Below are positions 25,125 to 33,533 of a stretch of 64,000 nt of DNA, piece after piece (within the stretch, counting starts at the first letter, position 1; every line of letters begins with the position of its first letter). The notes beneath the pieces were generated by a model. The model had not been told where the DNA came from. It was given only the letters and a program-made list of their open reading frames with translations, and ran no database searches. The position numbers and the translations under genes were made by a program. This DNA comes from Micromonospora siamensis (GTDB taxonomy: Bacteria; Actinomycetota; Actinomycetes; Mycobacteriales; Micromonosporaceae): contig NZ_LT607751.1 of NCBI RefSeq assembly GCF_900090305.1, positions 930,001-994,000 on the forward strand, in the 5' to 3' direction.

Positions 25125-25572
25125 CTACGGACTTGAGAGCGTGAACGACTCACCGGGGGTCTGGACCGGGTCGGACGGGTCCTGGTGGAGGGGCGTGCGG
25201 CGGAGCCCGAATGTCGGGACCTGATGCTCACGCCGCTCAGGCCACAATGTCAGGGATGTCGTGGCCTTGCGCGGGGTCGGAGCCGACAAGATCGGGGATG
25301 TCGCGGCCTTGCGCGGGTCGGAGCCGACAACGTCAGGGATGTCGTGGCCTTGCGCGGGGTCGGAGCCGACAAGATCGGGGATGTCGCGGCCTTGGGCGGG
25401 CCGGAGCCGACAACATCGGGGATGTTGCGGCCTCCAACCGGTCGGAGGCGACGATGGCGGGGATGTTCTGGTTTCGGACGGGGCCGTGCCGACTTCGTCG
25501 TGGATGACAGGTGGCCCGCTGCGGGACGGGCCGGCCGCCGGGGGTGAGTCGTTGGTGCTCTCAAGTCTGTAG
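25125..25572. repeat. Inverted-repeat-bounded intergenic element, copy 2 (448 bp)
   Basis: Its 28-bp ends (25125-25152 and 25545-25572) share CTAC(A/G)GACTTGAGAGC and ACGACTCA with copy 1 at 16885-17047. The interior is different and contains a 41-42 bp tandem array. I find no convincing gene anywhere in 24859-25687: the open frames there shift with the repeats and show no known domain. Again it lies between convergent genes. Confidence 0.7.
25255..25502. repeat. 41-42 bp tandem repeat, six copies
   Basis: Units start at 25255, 25297, 25338, 25380, 25421 and 25462. The first four are nearly identical; the last two are degenerate. Each intact unit contains GATGTCG(T/C)GGCCTTG and the small palindrome GTCGG-AG-CCGAC. 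Unit length alternates between 42 and 41 bp, so no reading frame is kept, which argues for a non-coding minisatellite. Confidence 0.85.
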
Positions 25573-25687
25573 GCACCCGAAGGGCAACCCTCGGCGTCCG
25601 GGATAAGGGCGGGCGGCCGCCGCGCTCGGCCGCCGTGGCCTGGTGATGGTCCTTGTTGTCGTGTACCCGTCGGCGGGGCCGGGGCGG

Positions 25688-26179
25688 TCAGGGGTGGCGG
25701 GCGGCGCGGCGGGCGCGCCAGCGTTCGCCGAGGGTGTCGATCTCCTCCTGTACGAAGAGGAAGAAGTCCCGCATCTCGGTGACCCGTTCGCCGGCGGGGG
25801 TGGCCCGGCCGTCCAGGGCGTCCACGCCGCCGTTGGCGATGTCGATGAAGGTCTTGTAGAGGCCGGTCTTGGTGACCGTGGCCTCGTACCAGGGGTTGTC
25901 GGGCATCCGGTAGCGGTCTCGGCGGGAGCCCTTGACGGGCTCGCGGACCAGCATGCCGAACTGGGTGAGGTAGCGGACCGCGCCGGAGACGGCGGCGGCG
26001 CTGACGTCCAGCCGTTCGCCGATCTCGGCGGCGGTGAGCGGATCGTCGGCGCTCATCACGGCGAAGAGGACCCGGGCGGCCATCCGGGGGAAGCCGACGT
26101 CGGCGAACGCCATCGCCATCCGCTCGACGAAGAGGTGGACCTCCTCCTCGTCGCGGGTCGGGCGGGCCTCGTCTGTCAT
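25688..26179 (-). CDS. GbsR/MarR-type winged-helix regulator
   Basis: 163 aa. A helix-turn-helix (LTAAEIGERLDVSAAAVSGAVRYLTQFGMLVREPVKGSRRDRYRM) follows an N-terminal helix (FVERMAMAFADVGFPRMAARVLFAVM), and the C-terminal helices match GbsR-like MarR regulators found next to drug exporters. GGGAG lies upstream of ATG 26179. It is divergent from the ABC exporter at 26273; the perfect operator at 26237-26252 over the exporter promoter suggests it represses the exporter and releases on binding a drug or metabolite. Ligand unknown. Confidence 0.88.
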   Translation of the reverse strand: MTDEARPTRDEEEVHLFVERMAMAFADVGFPRMAARVLFAVMSADDPLTAAEIGERLDVSAAAVSGAVRYLTQFGMLVREPVKGSRRDRYRMPDNPWYEATVTKTGLYKTFIDIANGGVDALDGRATPAGERVTEMRDFFLFVQEEIDTLGERWRARRAARHP

Positions 26180-26236
26180 CGGTGTCGTCTCCCTGGTCGC
26201 GGTCGGGAACCCGATCGTGCCTCAGGTCTCACGGTC

Positions 26237-26265
26237 TTCACAAGTTTGTGAAACAAGCGTAGCTT
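26237..26265 (+). promoter_or_regulatory. ABC-exporter promoter with overlapping operator
   Basis: TTCACA (26237-26242) and TAGCTT (26260-26265) are spaced by 17 bp and the -10 ends 7 nt before ATG 26273, so the mRNA is likely leaderless. The -35 lies inside TTCACAAGTTTGTGAA (26237-26252), a palindrome with perfect 7-bp arms and a 2-bp centre, the probable site for the divergent regulator. Confidence 0.65.
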
Positions 26266-26272
26266 CCAAAAC

Positions 26273-27199
26273 ATGGAAACTCCCATTGAGGTGTCCGGCC
26301 TGGTGAAGACCTTCGGCCGGGTCAGGGCGCTCGACGGACTCGACCTCACCGTCCGCCCCGGGGAGGTGCACGGCTTCCTGGGCCCCAACGGCTCCGGCAA
26401 GTCCACCACCATCCGGGTGCTGCTCGGCCTGCTGCGGGCGGACGCGGGGGCCGTCCGACTGCTCGGCGGCGACCCGTGGCGGGACGCCGTCGCGCTGCAC
26501 CGCCGGCTCGCGTACGTGCCGGGCGACGTCACCCTCTGGCCGAACCTCACCGGCGGCGAGGTGATCGACCTGCTCGGCCGGATGCGCGGCGGCCTCGACC
26601 CGCAGCGTCGCGCCGAGCTGCTGCACGACTTCGAGCTGGACCCGCGCAAGAAGGGCCGCACCTACTCCAAGGGCAACCGGCAGAAGGTCGGCCTGGTCGC
26701 CGCGCTCGCCTCCGACGTCGAGCTGCTGATCCTCGACGAACCCACCTCCGGGCTGGACCCGCTGATGGAGGAGGTCTTCCAGCGGTGGGTCGGCCGGGCC
26801 AAGCGGGACGGCCGGACGGTGCTGCTCTCCAGCCACATCCTGGCCGAGGTCGAGGCGCTCTGCGACCGGGTCACCATCATCCGCGCCGGCCGGGCCGTGG
26901 AGAGCGGCACCCTGACCGAGCTGCGGCACCTGCACCGCACCGCGATCGACGCCGAGATCACCGGCGCGGTCGACGGGCTGGGCCAGCTGCCAGGGGTGCA
27001 CGACCTGCGGGTCGACGGGCAGCGGGTGCGCTTCGACGTGGACACAGCCGCGCTGGACGTCGCGCTGCGCCGCCTCACCGAGCTGGGCGTACGCAGCCTG
27101 GTGAGCCAGCCGCCGACGCTGGAGGAGCTGTTCCTGCGGCACTACGAGACGGCCGAGGGCGCGGAGGACACCGGGTCGCCGGCCGGGGTGACCCGATGA
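26273..27199 (+). CDS. ABC transporter ATP-binding protein, DrrA-like exporter
   Basis: 308 aa. Walker A is GPNGSGKST (38-46), the signature is the variant SKGNRQ (133-138) instead of LSGGQ, as in many actinobacterial ABC-2 exporters, and Walker B with catalytic Glu is LLILDEP (about 152-158), followed by the switch His in [15 protein letters not shown]. The C-terminal 80 residues form an extra regulatory domain typical of DrrA/CcmA-type ATPases. It overlaps the permease gene by 4 bp (ATGA). The pair likely exports an antibiotic or lipid-like compound. Confidence 0.92.
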   Translation: METPIEVSGLVKTFGRVRALDGLDLTVRPGEVHGFLGPNGSGKSTTIRVLLGLLRADAGAVRLLGGDPWRDAVALHRRLAYVPGDVTLWPNLTGGEVIDLLGRMRGGLDPQRRAELLHDFELDPRKKGRTYSKGNRQKVGLVAALASDVELLILDEPTSGLDPLMEEVFQRWVGRAKRDGRTVLLSSHILAEVEALCDRVTIIRAGRAVESGTLTELRHLHRTAIDAEITGAVDGLGQLPGVHDLRVDGQRVRFDVDTAALDVALRRLTELGVRSLVSQPPTLEELFLRHYETAEGAEDTGSPAGVTR

Positions 27200-28788
27200 G
27201 CACCCTCACCGGAACCCGACACCTGGTCCGGCTGATCCTGCGCCGGGACCGGATCATCCTGCCGCTCTGGGTGCTGCCGCTCGCGGTGCTGCCGATGACG
27301 TACGCGACCAGCTTCTTCGAGCTCTTCCCGACCGCCGCCGACCGGGCCGCGTACGCCGCCGGCACCGCCCGCAACCCGTCGATCGTCGCGCTGCTCGGCC
27401 CGGTGTACGGCGAGAGCGTCGGCGCGCTCACCGCTCAGCGCGGCGGCTTCCTGCTGGTGATCGTCGCGCTGGCCACCCTGCTCACCGCCGTCCGGCACAC
27501 CCGTACCGAGGAGGAGGCGGGCCGGCACGAGCTGCTCGCCGGTGGCGTCCTCGGCCGGTACGCGGCGCTCACCGCGGCGCTGGTCGTGACGTACGCGGCC
27601 AGCCTGCTGCTCGGCCTGCTCACCGCCGCCGGCCTGGTCGCCACCGGGCTGCCGGCCGCCGGCTCCCTCGCGTACGGGCTGGGCGTCGCGCTCACCGGCG
27701 CCGTCTTCGCCACCGTGGGCGGGCTCGCCGCCCAGCTCACCGAGAGCGCGGGCGGCGCCCGGGGGATCGGCATCGCCGTGCTCGGGCTCGCCTTTGCGCT
27801 CCGGCTGGCCGGTGACGCCGGCCGGCACGAGTGGCTGAGCTGGCTCTCCCCGCTCGGCTGGGCGCCGCGGGTCCGGGCGTACGAGGGGGACCGCTGGTGG
27901 GTGCTGCTCCTGCCGCTGGTCGCCGCGGTGGCCCTCGCCGCGGTCGCGTACCCGCTGTCGGTCCGTCGGGACCTGGGCGCGGGGCTGCTGCCGCCGCGAC
28001 TCGGCCCGGTCGGGGCCGGTCGGGCGCTGGCCGGGCCGTTCGGGCTGGCCTGGCGGCTGCACCGGGGGCAGCTCCTCTGGTGGTCGGTCGGCTTCGGCCT
28101 GCTCGGGCTGATCCTCGGCGGGGCCGCGAAGGCGGCCGGTCGGTCGGTCGAGGGGAACCCGCAGCTGGAGGAGATCCTGGCCCGGATGGGCGGTACGGCG
28201 GCGCTCGCCGAGGCGTACCTCGGGGCGACGTTGAGCCTGGCCGGCCTCGCGGCGGCCGGGTACGCCGTGCAGGCCGCGCTGCGGATGCGGTCGGAGGAGG
28301 CCGCGGGCCGGGCCGAGCCGCTGCTGGCCACCGGCACCCACCGGTCGGCGTGGCTCGGCTCGCACCTGCTGTTCGCGCTGCTCGGACCGGTGGTGGTGCT
28401 GGCGGTGACCGGTTTCGCCACCGGCCTGACCTACGGGCTGAGCGTGCGGGACGTGCCCGGCGAGCTGCCCCGGCTGGTCGGCGCCGGCCTGGCGCAGGTC
28501 CCGGCGGCCTGGGTGCTGGCCGGTCTGGCGGTGCTCCTCTACGGCCTGCTGCCCCGGCTGGCCCCGCTGGCCTGGGCGGCGCTGGCGGTCTGTGTGCTGC
28601 TCGGCCAGCTGGGTCCGGTGCTGAAGCTGGACCAGCGGCTGCTGGACGTCTCCCCGTTCACCCACACCCCGCAGGTGCTGCGTCCGGCCTGGGACGCCAC
28701 CGGGCTCTGGGCGCTCACCGTCCTGGCGGTGGCCCTGGCGGCGGTGGGGCTGAGCGGCTTCCGCCGCCGCGACCTGCCCGTGGTCTAG
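27196..28788 (+). CDS. ABC-2 type exporter permease, fused twelve-helix form
   Basis: 530 aa with about 12 hydrophobic segments arranged as two similar six-helix halves (first half after [18 protein letters not shown], second after [21 protein letters not shown]). Fused permeases of this length are annotated as polyketide-antibiotic exporters in actinomycetes. Each half has a large extracytoplasmic-type loop followed by [13 protein letters not shown] and [14 protein letters not shown], a conserved cytoplasmic coupling motif. ATG 27196 overlaps the ATPase stop. The substrate is unknown. Confidence 0.9.
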   Translation: MSTLTGTRHLVRLILRRDRIILPLWVLPLAVLPMTYATSFFELFPTAADRAAYAAGTARNPSIVALLGPVYGESVGALTAQRGGFLLVIVALATLLTAVRHTRTEEEAGRHELLAGGVLGRYAALTAALVVTYAASLLLGLLTAAGLVATGLPAAGSLAYGLGVALTGAVFATVGGLAAQLTESAGGARGIGIAVLGLAFALRLAGDAGRHEWLSWLSPLGWAPRVRAYEGDRWWVLLLPLVAAVALAAVAYPLSVRRDLGAGLLPPRLGPVGAGRALAGPFGLAWRLHRGQLLWWSVGFGLLGLILGGAAKAAGRSVEGNPQLEEILARMGGTAALAEAYLGATLSLAGLAAAGYAVQAALRMRSEEAAGRAEPLLATGTHRSAWLGSHLLFALLGPVVVLAVTGFATGLTYGLSVRDVPGELPRLVGAGLAQVPAAWVLAGLAVLLYGLLPRLAPLAWAALAVCVLLGQLGPVLKLDQRLLDVSPFTHTPQVLRPAWDATGLWALTVLAVALAAVGLSGFRRRDLPVV

Positions 28789-28803
28789 GGCAGGTCGCGG
28801 CGG
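28764..28803. terminator. 16-bp hairpin spanning the ABC permease stop codon
   Basis: CCGCCGCGACCTGCCC (28764-28779) pairs perfectly with 28788-28803 across an 8-nt loop; the TAG stop (28786-28788) is at the loop/stem border. It lies between convergent genes and may terminate from both sides. Confidence 0.65.
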
Positions 28804-28822
28804 CCGGACCGGGCAGGGCCGG

Positions 28823-29554
28823 TCACTTCGGGCTGAGCAGGCAGAACTCGTTGCCCTCCGGGTCGGTGAGGACCGTCCAGTGGATCCCGTCCAGCTCGAC
28901 GGGGGTGGCGCCGAGGGCCCGCAGCCGGGCCACCTCGGCCTGCGGGTCGTCGCCCGGGTAGGGCCGGACGTCGAGGTGCACGCGGTTCCACCCGGTCTTC
29001 ACGTCGGGCGTGCGGTGGAACCGCAGGTACGGGCCGACGCCCGTGGCGGAGCGCAGCACGGCTTCCTGGTCGGTCACCTCGCGCACGGTCCAGTCCATCG
29101 ACTCGCCCCAGAAGCGGGCCATGGCGCGCGGGTCGGCGCAGTCGACCACCACGGCGGCGATCGGGCCGGTGTCGCGGTGGTCCGGGCGCGGGTCCAGCAC
29201 GCAGAACTCGTTGCCCTCCGGGTCGGCCATGACCGTCCACGCGACGTCGCCCTGGCCCACGTCGGTAGGGGTCGCGCCGAGCGCGGTCAGGCGCTCGACC
29301 AGCTCCGCCCGGTGAGCCGCCGAGGTGGTGGCGAGGTCGACGTGCACCCGGTTCTTTCCCACCTTGGGGTCCGGGTAGCGGACGAGGTCGATGAAGAGGA
29401 AGGCCGGGTCGGGATAGTCGACGCCCGGGGGTTCGAGGTTGGTCACGCCGGGTGCCTCGATGGACGTCTCCCAGCCGAGGACCTTCGCCCAGAACCCGCC
29501 CAGCGCGGAGTCGTCGTGGGCCTTCATGTTGATCTGCACGAGCCGGGTAGCCAT
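28823..29554 (-). CDS. Two-domain VOC (glyoxalase/bleomycin-resistance fold) protein
   Basis: 243 aa made of two VOC repeats (about 1-118 and 125-243), each ending in a version of WTVxxDPEGNEFCxL and containing a KxxxNRVHxDL motif. Members with this layout have no assigned reaction; the fold serves isomerases, dioxygenases and resistance proteins. ATG 29554 has TAGCAT (minus strand, 29562-29567) ending 7 nt upstream, consistent with a leaderless mRNA. It is convergent with the ABC permease. Confidence 0.87.
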   Translation of the reverse strand: MATRLVQINMKAHDDSALGGFWAKVLGWETSIEAPGVTNLEPPGVDYPDPAFLFIDLVRYPDPKVGKNRVHVDLATTSAAHRAELVERLTALGATPTDVGQGDVAWTVMADPEGNEFCVLDPRPDHRDTGPIAAVVVDCADPRAMARFWGESMDWTVREVTDQEAVLRSATGVGPYLRFHRTPDVKTGWNRVHLDVRPYPGDDPQAEVARLRALGATPVELDGIHWTVLTDPEGNEFCLLSPK

Positions 29555-29608
29555 GCCGGCGATGCTAGGGCCTGCGCCGAACCGGCGGGTGCCGTGGCGG
29601 GCTCGGGC

Positions 29609-29941
29609 CTAGGGGGCGGTCTCGTTGCGGATCATCAGGGCGCTGCGCAGGCCGGTGATGTCCAGGACGCGGAGCAGGAAGTCGCCCACGTTGCTGAGGA
29701 CCAGCAGGCACTGGGCGTGGCTGGCCTTGCGGCTGAGCACGACCAGGGTGCCGAGGCCCTGCGAGTCGCAGAAGGTGACCCCGCCCAGGTCGAGCACGAT
29801 CCGCGGGGGCGGATCCGTCAACACTTCGTTGACGACGGTGCTGAGTTGGGCGGCCGTGAGCATGTCGATCTCACCGCTCAGGCGAAGCACCACTTCATCG
29901 CCTGTCCGGTGTACGGTGATGGACAGTTCGGCACGATCCAC
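29609..29941 (-). CDS. STAS-domain anti-sigma factor antagonist
   Basis: 110 aa, a single STAS domain with the phosphorylatable Ser60 in FCDSQGLGTLV. It is the second stand-alone antagonist in the window and lies far from any anti-sigma kinase. GTG 29941 has TAGGCT (minus strand, 29948-29953) ending 6 nt upstream. Likely partners are ATPase-PP2C proteins such as that at 17667; this is inference. Confidence 0.88.
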   Translation of the reverse strand: MDRAELSITVHRTGDEVVLRLSGEIDMLTAAQLSTVVNEVLTDPPPRIVLDLGGVTFCDSQGLGTLVVLSRKASHAQCLLVLSNVGDFLLRVLDITGLRSALMIRNETAP

Positions 29942-30089
29942 CCGGTCAGCCTATCGCGATCTCGCCCGACGAGCCCGTCGAGACGTTGGGCACCTTGATC
30001 GTGGGCGGCGAGGCGGGCGCGTGAGCCCGGTAACCCGCTGCCGGGGTGGCTGCCGCTCCGCCGTCCGGCGCTGACACAATGGCGGCATC

Positions 30090-31427
30090 GTGACCGATAC
30101 CTTTTCCGCCGGATCCGGCCGTTACCCGGCCGACGCGCCGGCCTCCGAGGCCCTGTTCGACCGCGCCAAGGCCATCGTGCCGGGCGGGGTGAACTCCCCC
30201 GTGCGCGCGTTCCGTGCCGTCGGCGGCACCCCGCGCTTCATGGTCCGGGGGGAGGGTCCGTGGCTCTTCGACGCCGACGACCGGCGCTACGTCGACCTGG
30301 TCTGCTCCTGGGGGCCGCTGATCCTGGGCCACGCCCACCCCGAGGTGGTCGAGGCGATCCGGGACGCCGCCGGCCTGGGCACCAGCTTCGGCACCCCCAC
30401 CCCGGGTGAGGTGGAGCTGGCCGCCGAGATCGTCGCGCGTACCCCGGTGGAGCAGGTCCGGCTGGTCAACTCGGGCACCGAGGCGACCATGTCGGCGATC
30501 CGGCTGGCCCGCGGCTTCACCGGCCGAACCAAGATCATCAAGTTCTCCGGCTGCTACCACGGGCACTCCGACGCCCTGCTCGCCGCCGCAGGCTCCGGCG
30601 TCGCCACCCTCGGCCTGCCCGACTCGCCCGGCGTGACCGGCGCGGCGGCCGGCGACACCATCGTGCTGCCGTACAACGACATCACCGCGGTCGAGGCGGC
30701 CTTCGCGGCCGAGGGCCCGCACATCGCCGCGATCATCACCGAGGCCGCCGCCGGCAACATGGGCGTGGTGGCCCCCCGCGACGGCTTCAACCAGCAGCTC
30801 GCGGCGATCGCCCACGCCCACGGGGCGCTGCTCATCGTCGATGAGGTGATGACCGGGTTCCGGGTCTCCCGCGCCGGCTGGCACGGCCTCGACGCCTCCG
30901 ACGCCGACCTGTGGACGTACGGGAAGGTCATGGGGGGTGGGCTGCCCGCCGCGGCCTTCGGCGGGCGCGCGGAGATCATGGCGCGGCTGGCCCCGGCCGG
31001 CCCGGTCTACCAGGCCGGCACGCTCTCCGGTAACCCGTTGGCCTGCGCCGCCGGCCTGGCCACGCTGCGGCTCGCCGACGACGCGCTCTACCGCAGGCTC
31101 GACGAGACGGCCGCCGTCGTGGGCAAGCTGGCCGGCGACGCGCTGGCCGCCGCCGGTGTCCCGCACCGCCTGTCGTACGCGGGCAGCATGTTCTCGATCT
31201 TCTTCACCGACGCCGACGTGGTCGACTACGACACCGCCCGCACCCAGCAGGTGCCCGCGTTCAAGGCGTTCTTCCACGCGATGCTGGCCGCCGGCGTCTA
31301 CCTGCCGCCGAGCGCGTTCGAGTCGTGGTTCGTCTCGGCGGCGATCGACGACGCCGCCCTGGAGCAGATCTCCGCCGCCCTGCCGGAGGCGGCGCGGGCG
31401 GCGGCAGCCGCGGGACACGGGGGTTAG
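30090..31427 (+). CDS. hemL: Glutamate-1-semialdehyde 2,1-aminomutase
   Basis: 445 aa class-III PLP aminotransferase fold. [42 protein letters not shown] and SGCYHGHSD are diagnostic for HemL; the PLP lysine is Lys279 in [17 protein letters not shown]. It converts glutamate-1-semialdehyde to 5-aminolevulinate, the C5-route precursor of haem and corrinoids. The start is a GTG. Downstream genes build c-type cytochromes, so haem supply and cytochrome maturation are neighbours here. Confidence 0.96.
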   Translation: MTDTFSAGSGRYPADAPASEALFDRAKAIVPGGVNSPVRAFRAVGGTPRFMVRGEGPWLFDADDRRYVDLVCSWGPLILGHAHPEVVEAIRDAAGLGTSFGTPTPGEVELAAEIVARTPVEQVRLVNSGTEATMSAIRLARGFTGRTKIIKFSGCYHGHSDALLAAAGSGVATLGLPDSPGVTGAAAGDTIVLPYNDITAVEAAFAAEGPHIAAIITEAAAGNMGVVAPRDGFNQQLAAIAHAHGALLIVDEVMTGFRVSRAGWHGLDASDADLWTYGKVMGGGLPAAAFGGRAEIMARLAPAGPVYQAGTLSGNPLACAAGLATLRLADDALYRRLDETAAVVGKLAGDALAAAGVPHRLSYAGSMFSIFFTDADVVDYDTARTQQVPAFKAFFHAMLAAGVYLPPSAFESWFVSAAIDDAALEQISAALPEAARAAAAAGHGG

Positions 31428-31492
31428 CCGACGGTGAGCGCGAGGAGTGAGCCGGTTTTGCGAGCCCCGCAGTCGCGAACAGAGGTGACGCA

Positions 31493-32143
31493 GTGAGCAA
31501 GGAAACGGTCGTGCACGTGCTGCGGCACGGCGAGGTCTACAACCCCGAGGGCATCCTCTACGGCCGGCTGCCCGGCTTCCGCCTCTCCGAGCTGGGCGTG
31601 CAGATGGCCAAGGCCGCCGCGCAGGCGCTCGCCGAGAAGACCGTGGTGCACGTGGTGGCCAGCCCCCTGGAACGCGCCCAGCAGACCGCCGAGCCGATCG
31701 CCGCCCAGTTCGGGCTCTCGGTCGGGGTGGACGACCGGCTGATCGAGAGCGCCAACTGGTTCGAGGGCAAGAAGGTCTCCCCGGGCGACGGCTCGTTCCG
31801 CGACCCGCGCAACTGGTGGGTGCTGCGTGACCCGGTGACCCCGTCCTGGGGCGAGGCCTACCTGACCATCGCCGAGCGGATGTTCGCCGCGCTCCAGGCC
31901 GCCCGGGTCGCCGCCGACGGGCGTGAGGCGGTGCTGGTCTCCCACCAGCTGCCGATCTGGACCCTGCGCCGGTACGTCGAGCGCAAGCGACTCTGGCACG
32001 ACCCGCGCCGCCGGCAGTGCGGCCTGGCCAGCCTCACCTCGTTCCACTTCGACGGCGACCGGATCGCCGGCATCTCCTACACCGAGCCGGCCGCGCACCT
32101 GATCGCCATCTCGCCGACCGCCCGGACGGCCAAGGGGGCCTGA
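31493..32143 (+). CDS. Histidine phosphatase (phosphoglycerate-mutase-like) family protein
   Basis: 216 aa. The catalytic RHG motif is Arg11-His12-Gly13 (HVLRHGEV), and the second-half VSHQLPIWTLRR carries the partner His. Substrate unknown. GAGGTGA precedes GTG 31493. It is the first gene of a chain with tlpA, ccdA, resB and ccsB joined by 1- or 3-bp overlaps; a mutase-like gene ahead of the ccs genes is a common actinobacterial arrangement, but its role in cytochrome maturation is not established. Confidence 0.9.
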   Translation: MSKETVVHVLRHGEVYNPEGILYGRLPGFRLSELGVQMAKAAAQALAEKTVVHVVASPLERAQQTAEPIAAQFGLSVGVDDRLIESANWFEGKKVSPGDGSFRDPRNWWVLRDPVTPSWGEAYLTIAERMFAALQAARVAADGREAVLVSHQLPIWTLRRYVERKRLWHDPRRRQCGLASLTSFHFDGDRIAGISYTEPAAHLIAISPTARTAKGA

Positions 32144-32706
32144 TGCTCACCCGGAGGCTCGCCGCCGCCCTGCTCGCCGCCGTCACCGCCGGTACGGCGC
32201 TGGTCGGTTGCTCCTCCGGCACCGAGGAGAGCCGCTGCGACACCGCCGACGGCATCGTCCAGTGCGCCCCCGACCAGCGGTCCCCGGCCCCGAAGATCGC
32301 CGGTGACCTGCTCACCGGCGACGGCCGGTACGACGTCACCCAGGCCCGCGGCCAGGTGGTGGTGCTCAACTTCTGGGGCTCGTGGTGCGCGCCCTGCCGC
32401 GCCGAGGCCGACGACCTGGAGGCCACCTACCAGGCGACCAAGGGCTCCGGGGTGGCCTTCCTCGGCGTCAACGTGCAGGACAACCGGGACAAGGCGGTCG
32501 CCTTCGAGGAGGGCCGGGTCACCTACCCGAGTCTCTTCGACCCGGCGAGTCGGCTGGCGCTGGCCCTGGACATCCCGCCGAACACCATCCCGGCGACGGT
32601 GATCCTGGACCGGGAGGGCCGGATCGCCACGGTGATCCGGGCGGCGGTCACCCAGGACGGCCTGCGGCCCCTGGTCGAGAAGGTCGCCGCCGAGGGTTCG
32701 CGCTGA
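32143..32706 (+). CDS. TlpA/ResA-family thiol-disulfide lipoprotein
   Basis: 187 aa. A lipoprotein signal ends in the lipobox LVGC (Cys23), followed by a thioredoxin-fold domain with WCAPC (Cys82, Cys85) and the cis-Pro region NTIPATVIL. It reduces the haem-binding cysteines of apocytochrome c outside the membrane, receiving electrons from CcdA encoded next. Its start overlaps the previous stop (TGATG), and the next start overlaps its own stop the same way. Confidence 0.93.
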   Translation: MLTRRLAAALLAAVTAGTALVGCSSGTEESRCDTADGIVQCAPDQRSPAPKIAGDLLTGDGRYDVTQARGQVVVLNFWGSWCAPCRAEADDLEATYQATKGSGVAFLGVNVQDNRDKAVAFEEGRVTYPSLFDPASRLALALDIPPNTIPATVILDREGRIATVIRAAVTQDGLRPLVEKVAAEGSR

Positions 32707-33533
32707 TGGGCGAGACCTTCCGTGAGCTGGCGCTCTCCGGCCCACTGCTGCTGGCCGTCGGCGGGGCGGCGCTCGCCGGGCTGGTGAGCTTCCTGTCTCC
32801 GTGCGTGCTGCCGCTGATGCCCGGCTACCTGTCGTACGTCACCGGCCTGGCCGGCGCGGACCTCGAGGGCCGGTCCGCAAAGGCGGACCCGGTACCGGTG
32901 GACGGCGGCGGTGGCGTCGCCGTGGCCGCGCCGCCGGTGCGCCGGACGGCCGCCGTCAAGGGGCGGGTGCTCGCCGGCACGCTGCTCTTCATCGCCGGCT
33001 TCACCTTCGTCTTCACCTCCACCGCGATCCTCGCCGCCAGCTTCGGCCGGGTCTTCTTCGACCACCAGCGGACGCTGGAGATCGTCCTCGGCTCGCTGGT
33101 GATCGTGCTCGGCCTGGGCTACCTGGGCCTGGTGCCCGGCATGCAGCGTGAGTTCCGGATCAACCGGCTCCCGTCGGCCGGTCTGCTCGGCGCGCCCGCC
33201 CTCGGGGCGGTGTTCGCGCTGAGCTGGATGCCGTGCACCGGGCCCACGCTGAGCGGAATGATCGCCCTGGCCACCGCCGGTGGGCGGACCGACCGGGCGG
33301 TGCTGCTGGCCGTGGCGTACTGCCTCGGGCTGGGGATACCGTTCATCGTCTTCGGGCTGGGCTTCCACCGCCTGCTCGGGGTGTTCCGCGCCGTACGGCG
33401 CAACAGCCGCTGGGTGACCCGGGTCGGCGGTGCCCTGCTGATCCTGATCGGCCTGGCGCTGGTCACCGGCGGCTGGCAGAACGTGGTGATCTGGCTGCAG
33501 ACGAACGTGGGCCCGGGTGAGGTGAGCATCTGA
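32706..33533 (+). CDS. ccdA: CcdA-type thiol-reductant membrane protein
   Basis: 275 aa with six predicted helices. The redox cysteines are in SFLSPCVLPLMPGYLSY and SWMPCTGPTLSG, the two CcdA signatures. A hydrophilic insert (about 55-80) separates helices 1 and 2. It carries electrons from cytoplasmic thioredoxin to the TlpA-like lipoprotein. It is coupled to its neighbours by TGATG overlaps. Confidence 0.94.
   Translation: MGETFRELALSGPLLLAVGGAALAGLVSFLSPCVLPLMPGYLSYVTGLAGADLEGRSAKADPVPVDGGGGVAVAAPPVRRTAAVKGRVLAGTLLFIAGFTFVFTSTAILAASFGRVFFDHQRTLEIVLGSLVIVLGLGYLGLVPGMQREFRINRLPSAGLLGAPALGAVFALSWMPCTGPTLSGMIALATAGGRTDRAVLLAVAYCLGLGIPFIVFGLGFHRLLGVFRAVRRNSRWVTRVGGALLILIGLALVTGGWQNVVIWLQTNVGPGEVSI

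Noticed and set aside
25255..25502. CRISPR array
   Set aside because: Units of 41-42 bp are directly adjacent with no variable spacers, and no cas gene is nearby.
25185..25572. Small proteins encoded in the tandem-repeat region
   Set aside because: Several frames are open by chance, unit length alternates between 41 and 42 bp so the frame shifts each unit, and there is no ribosome site or leaderless signal.
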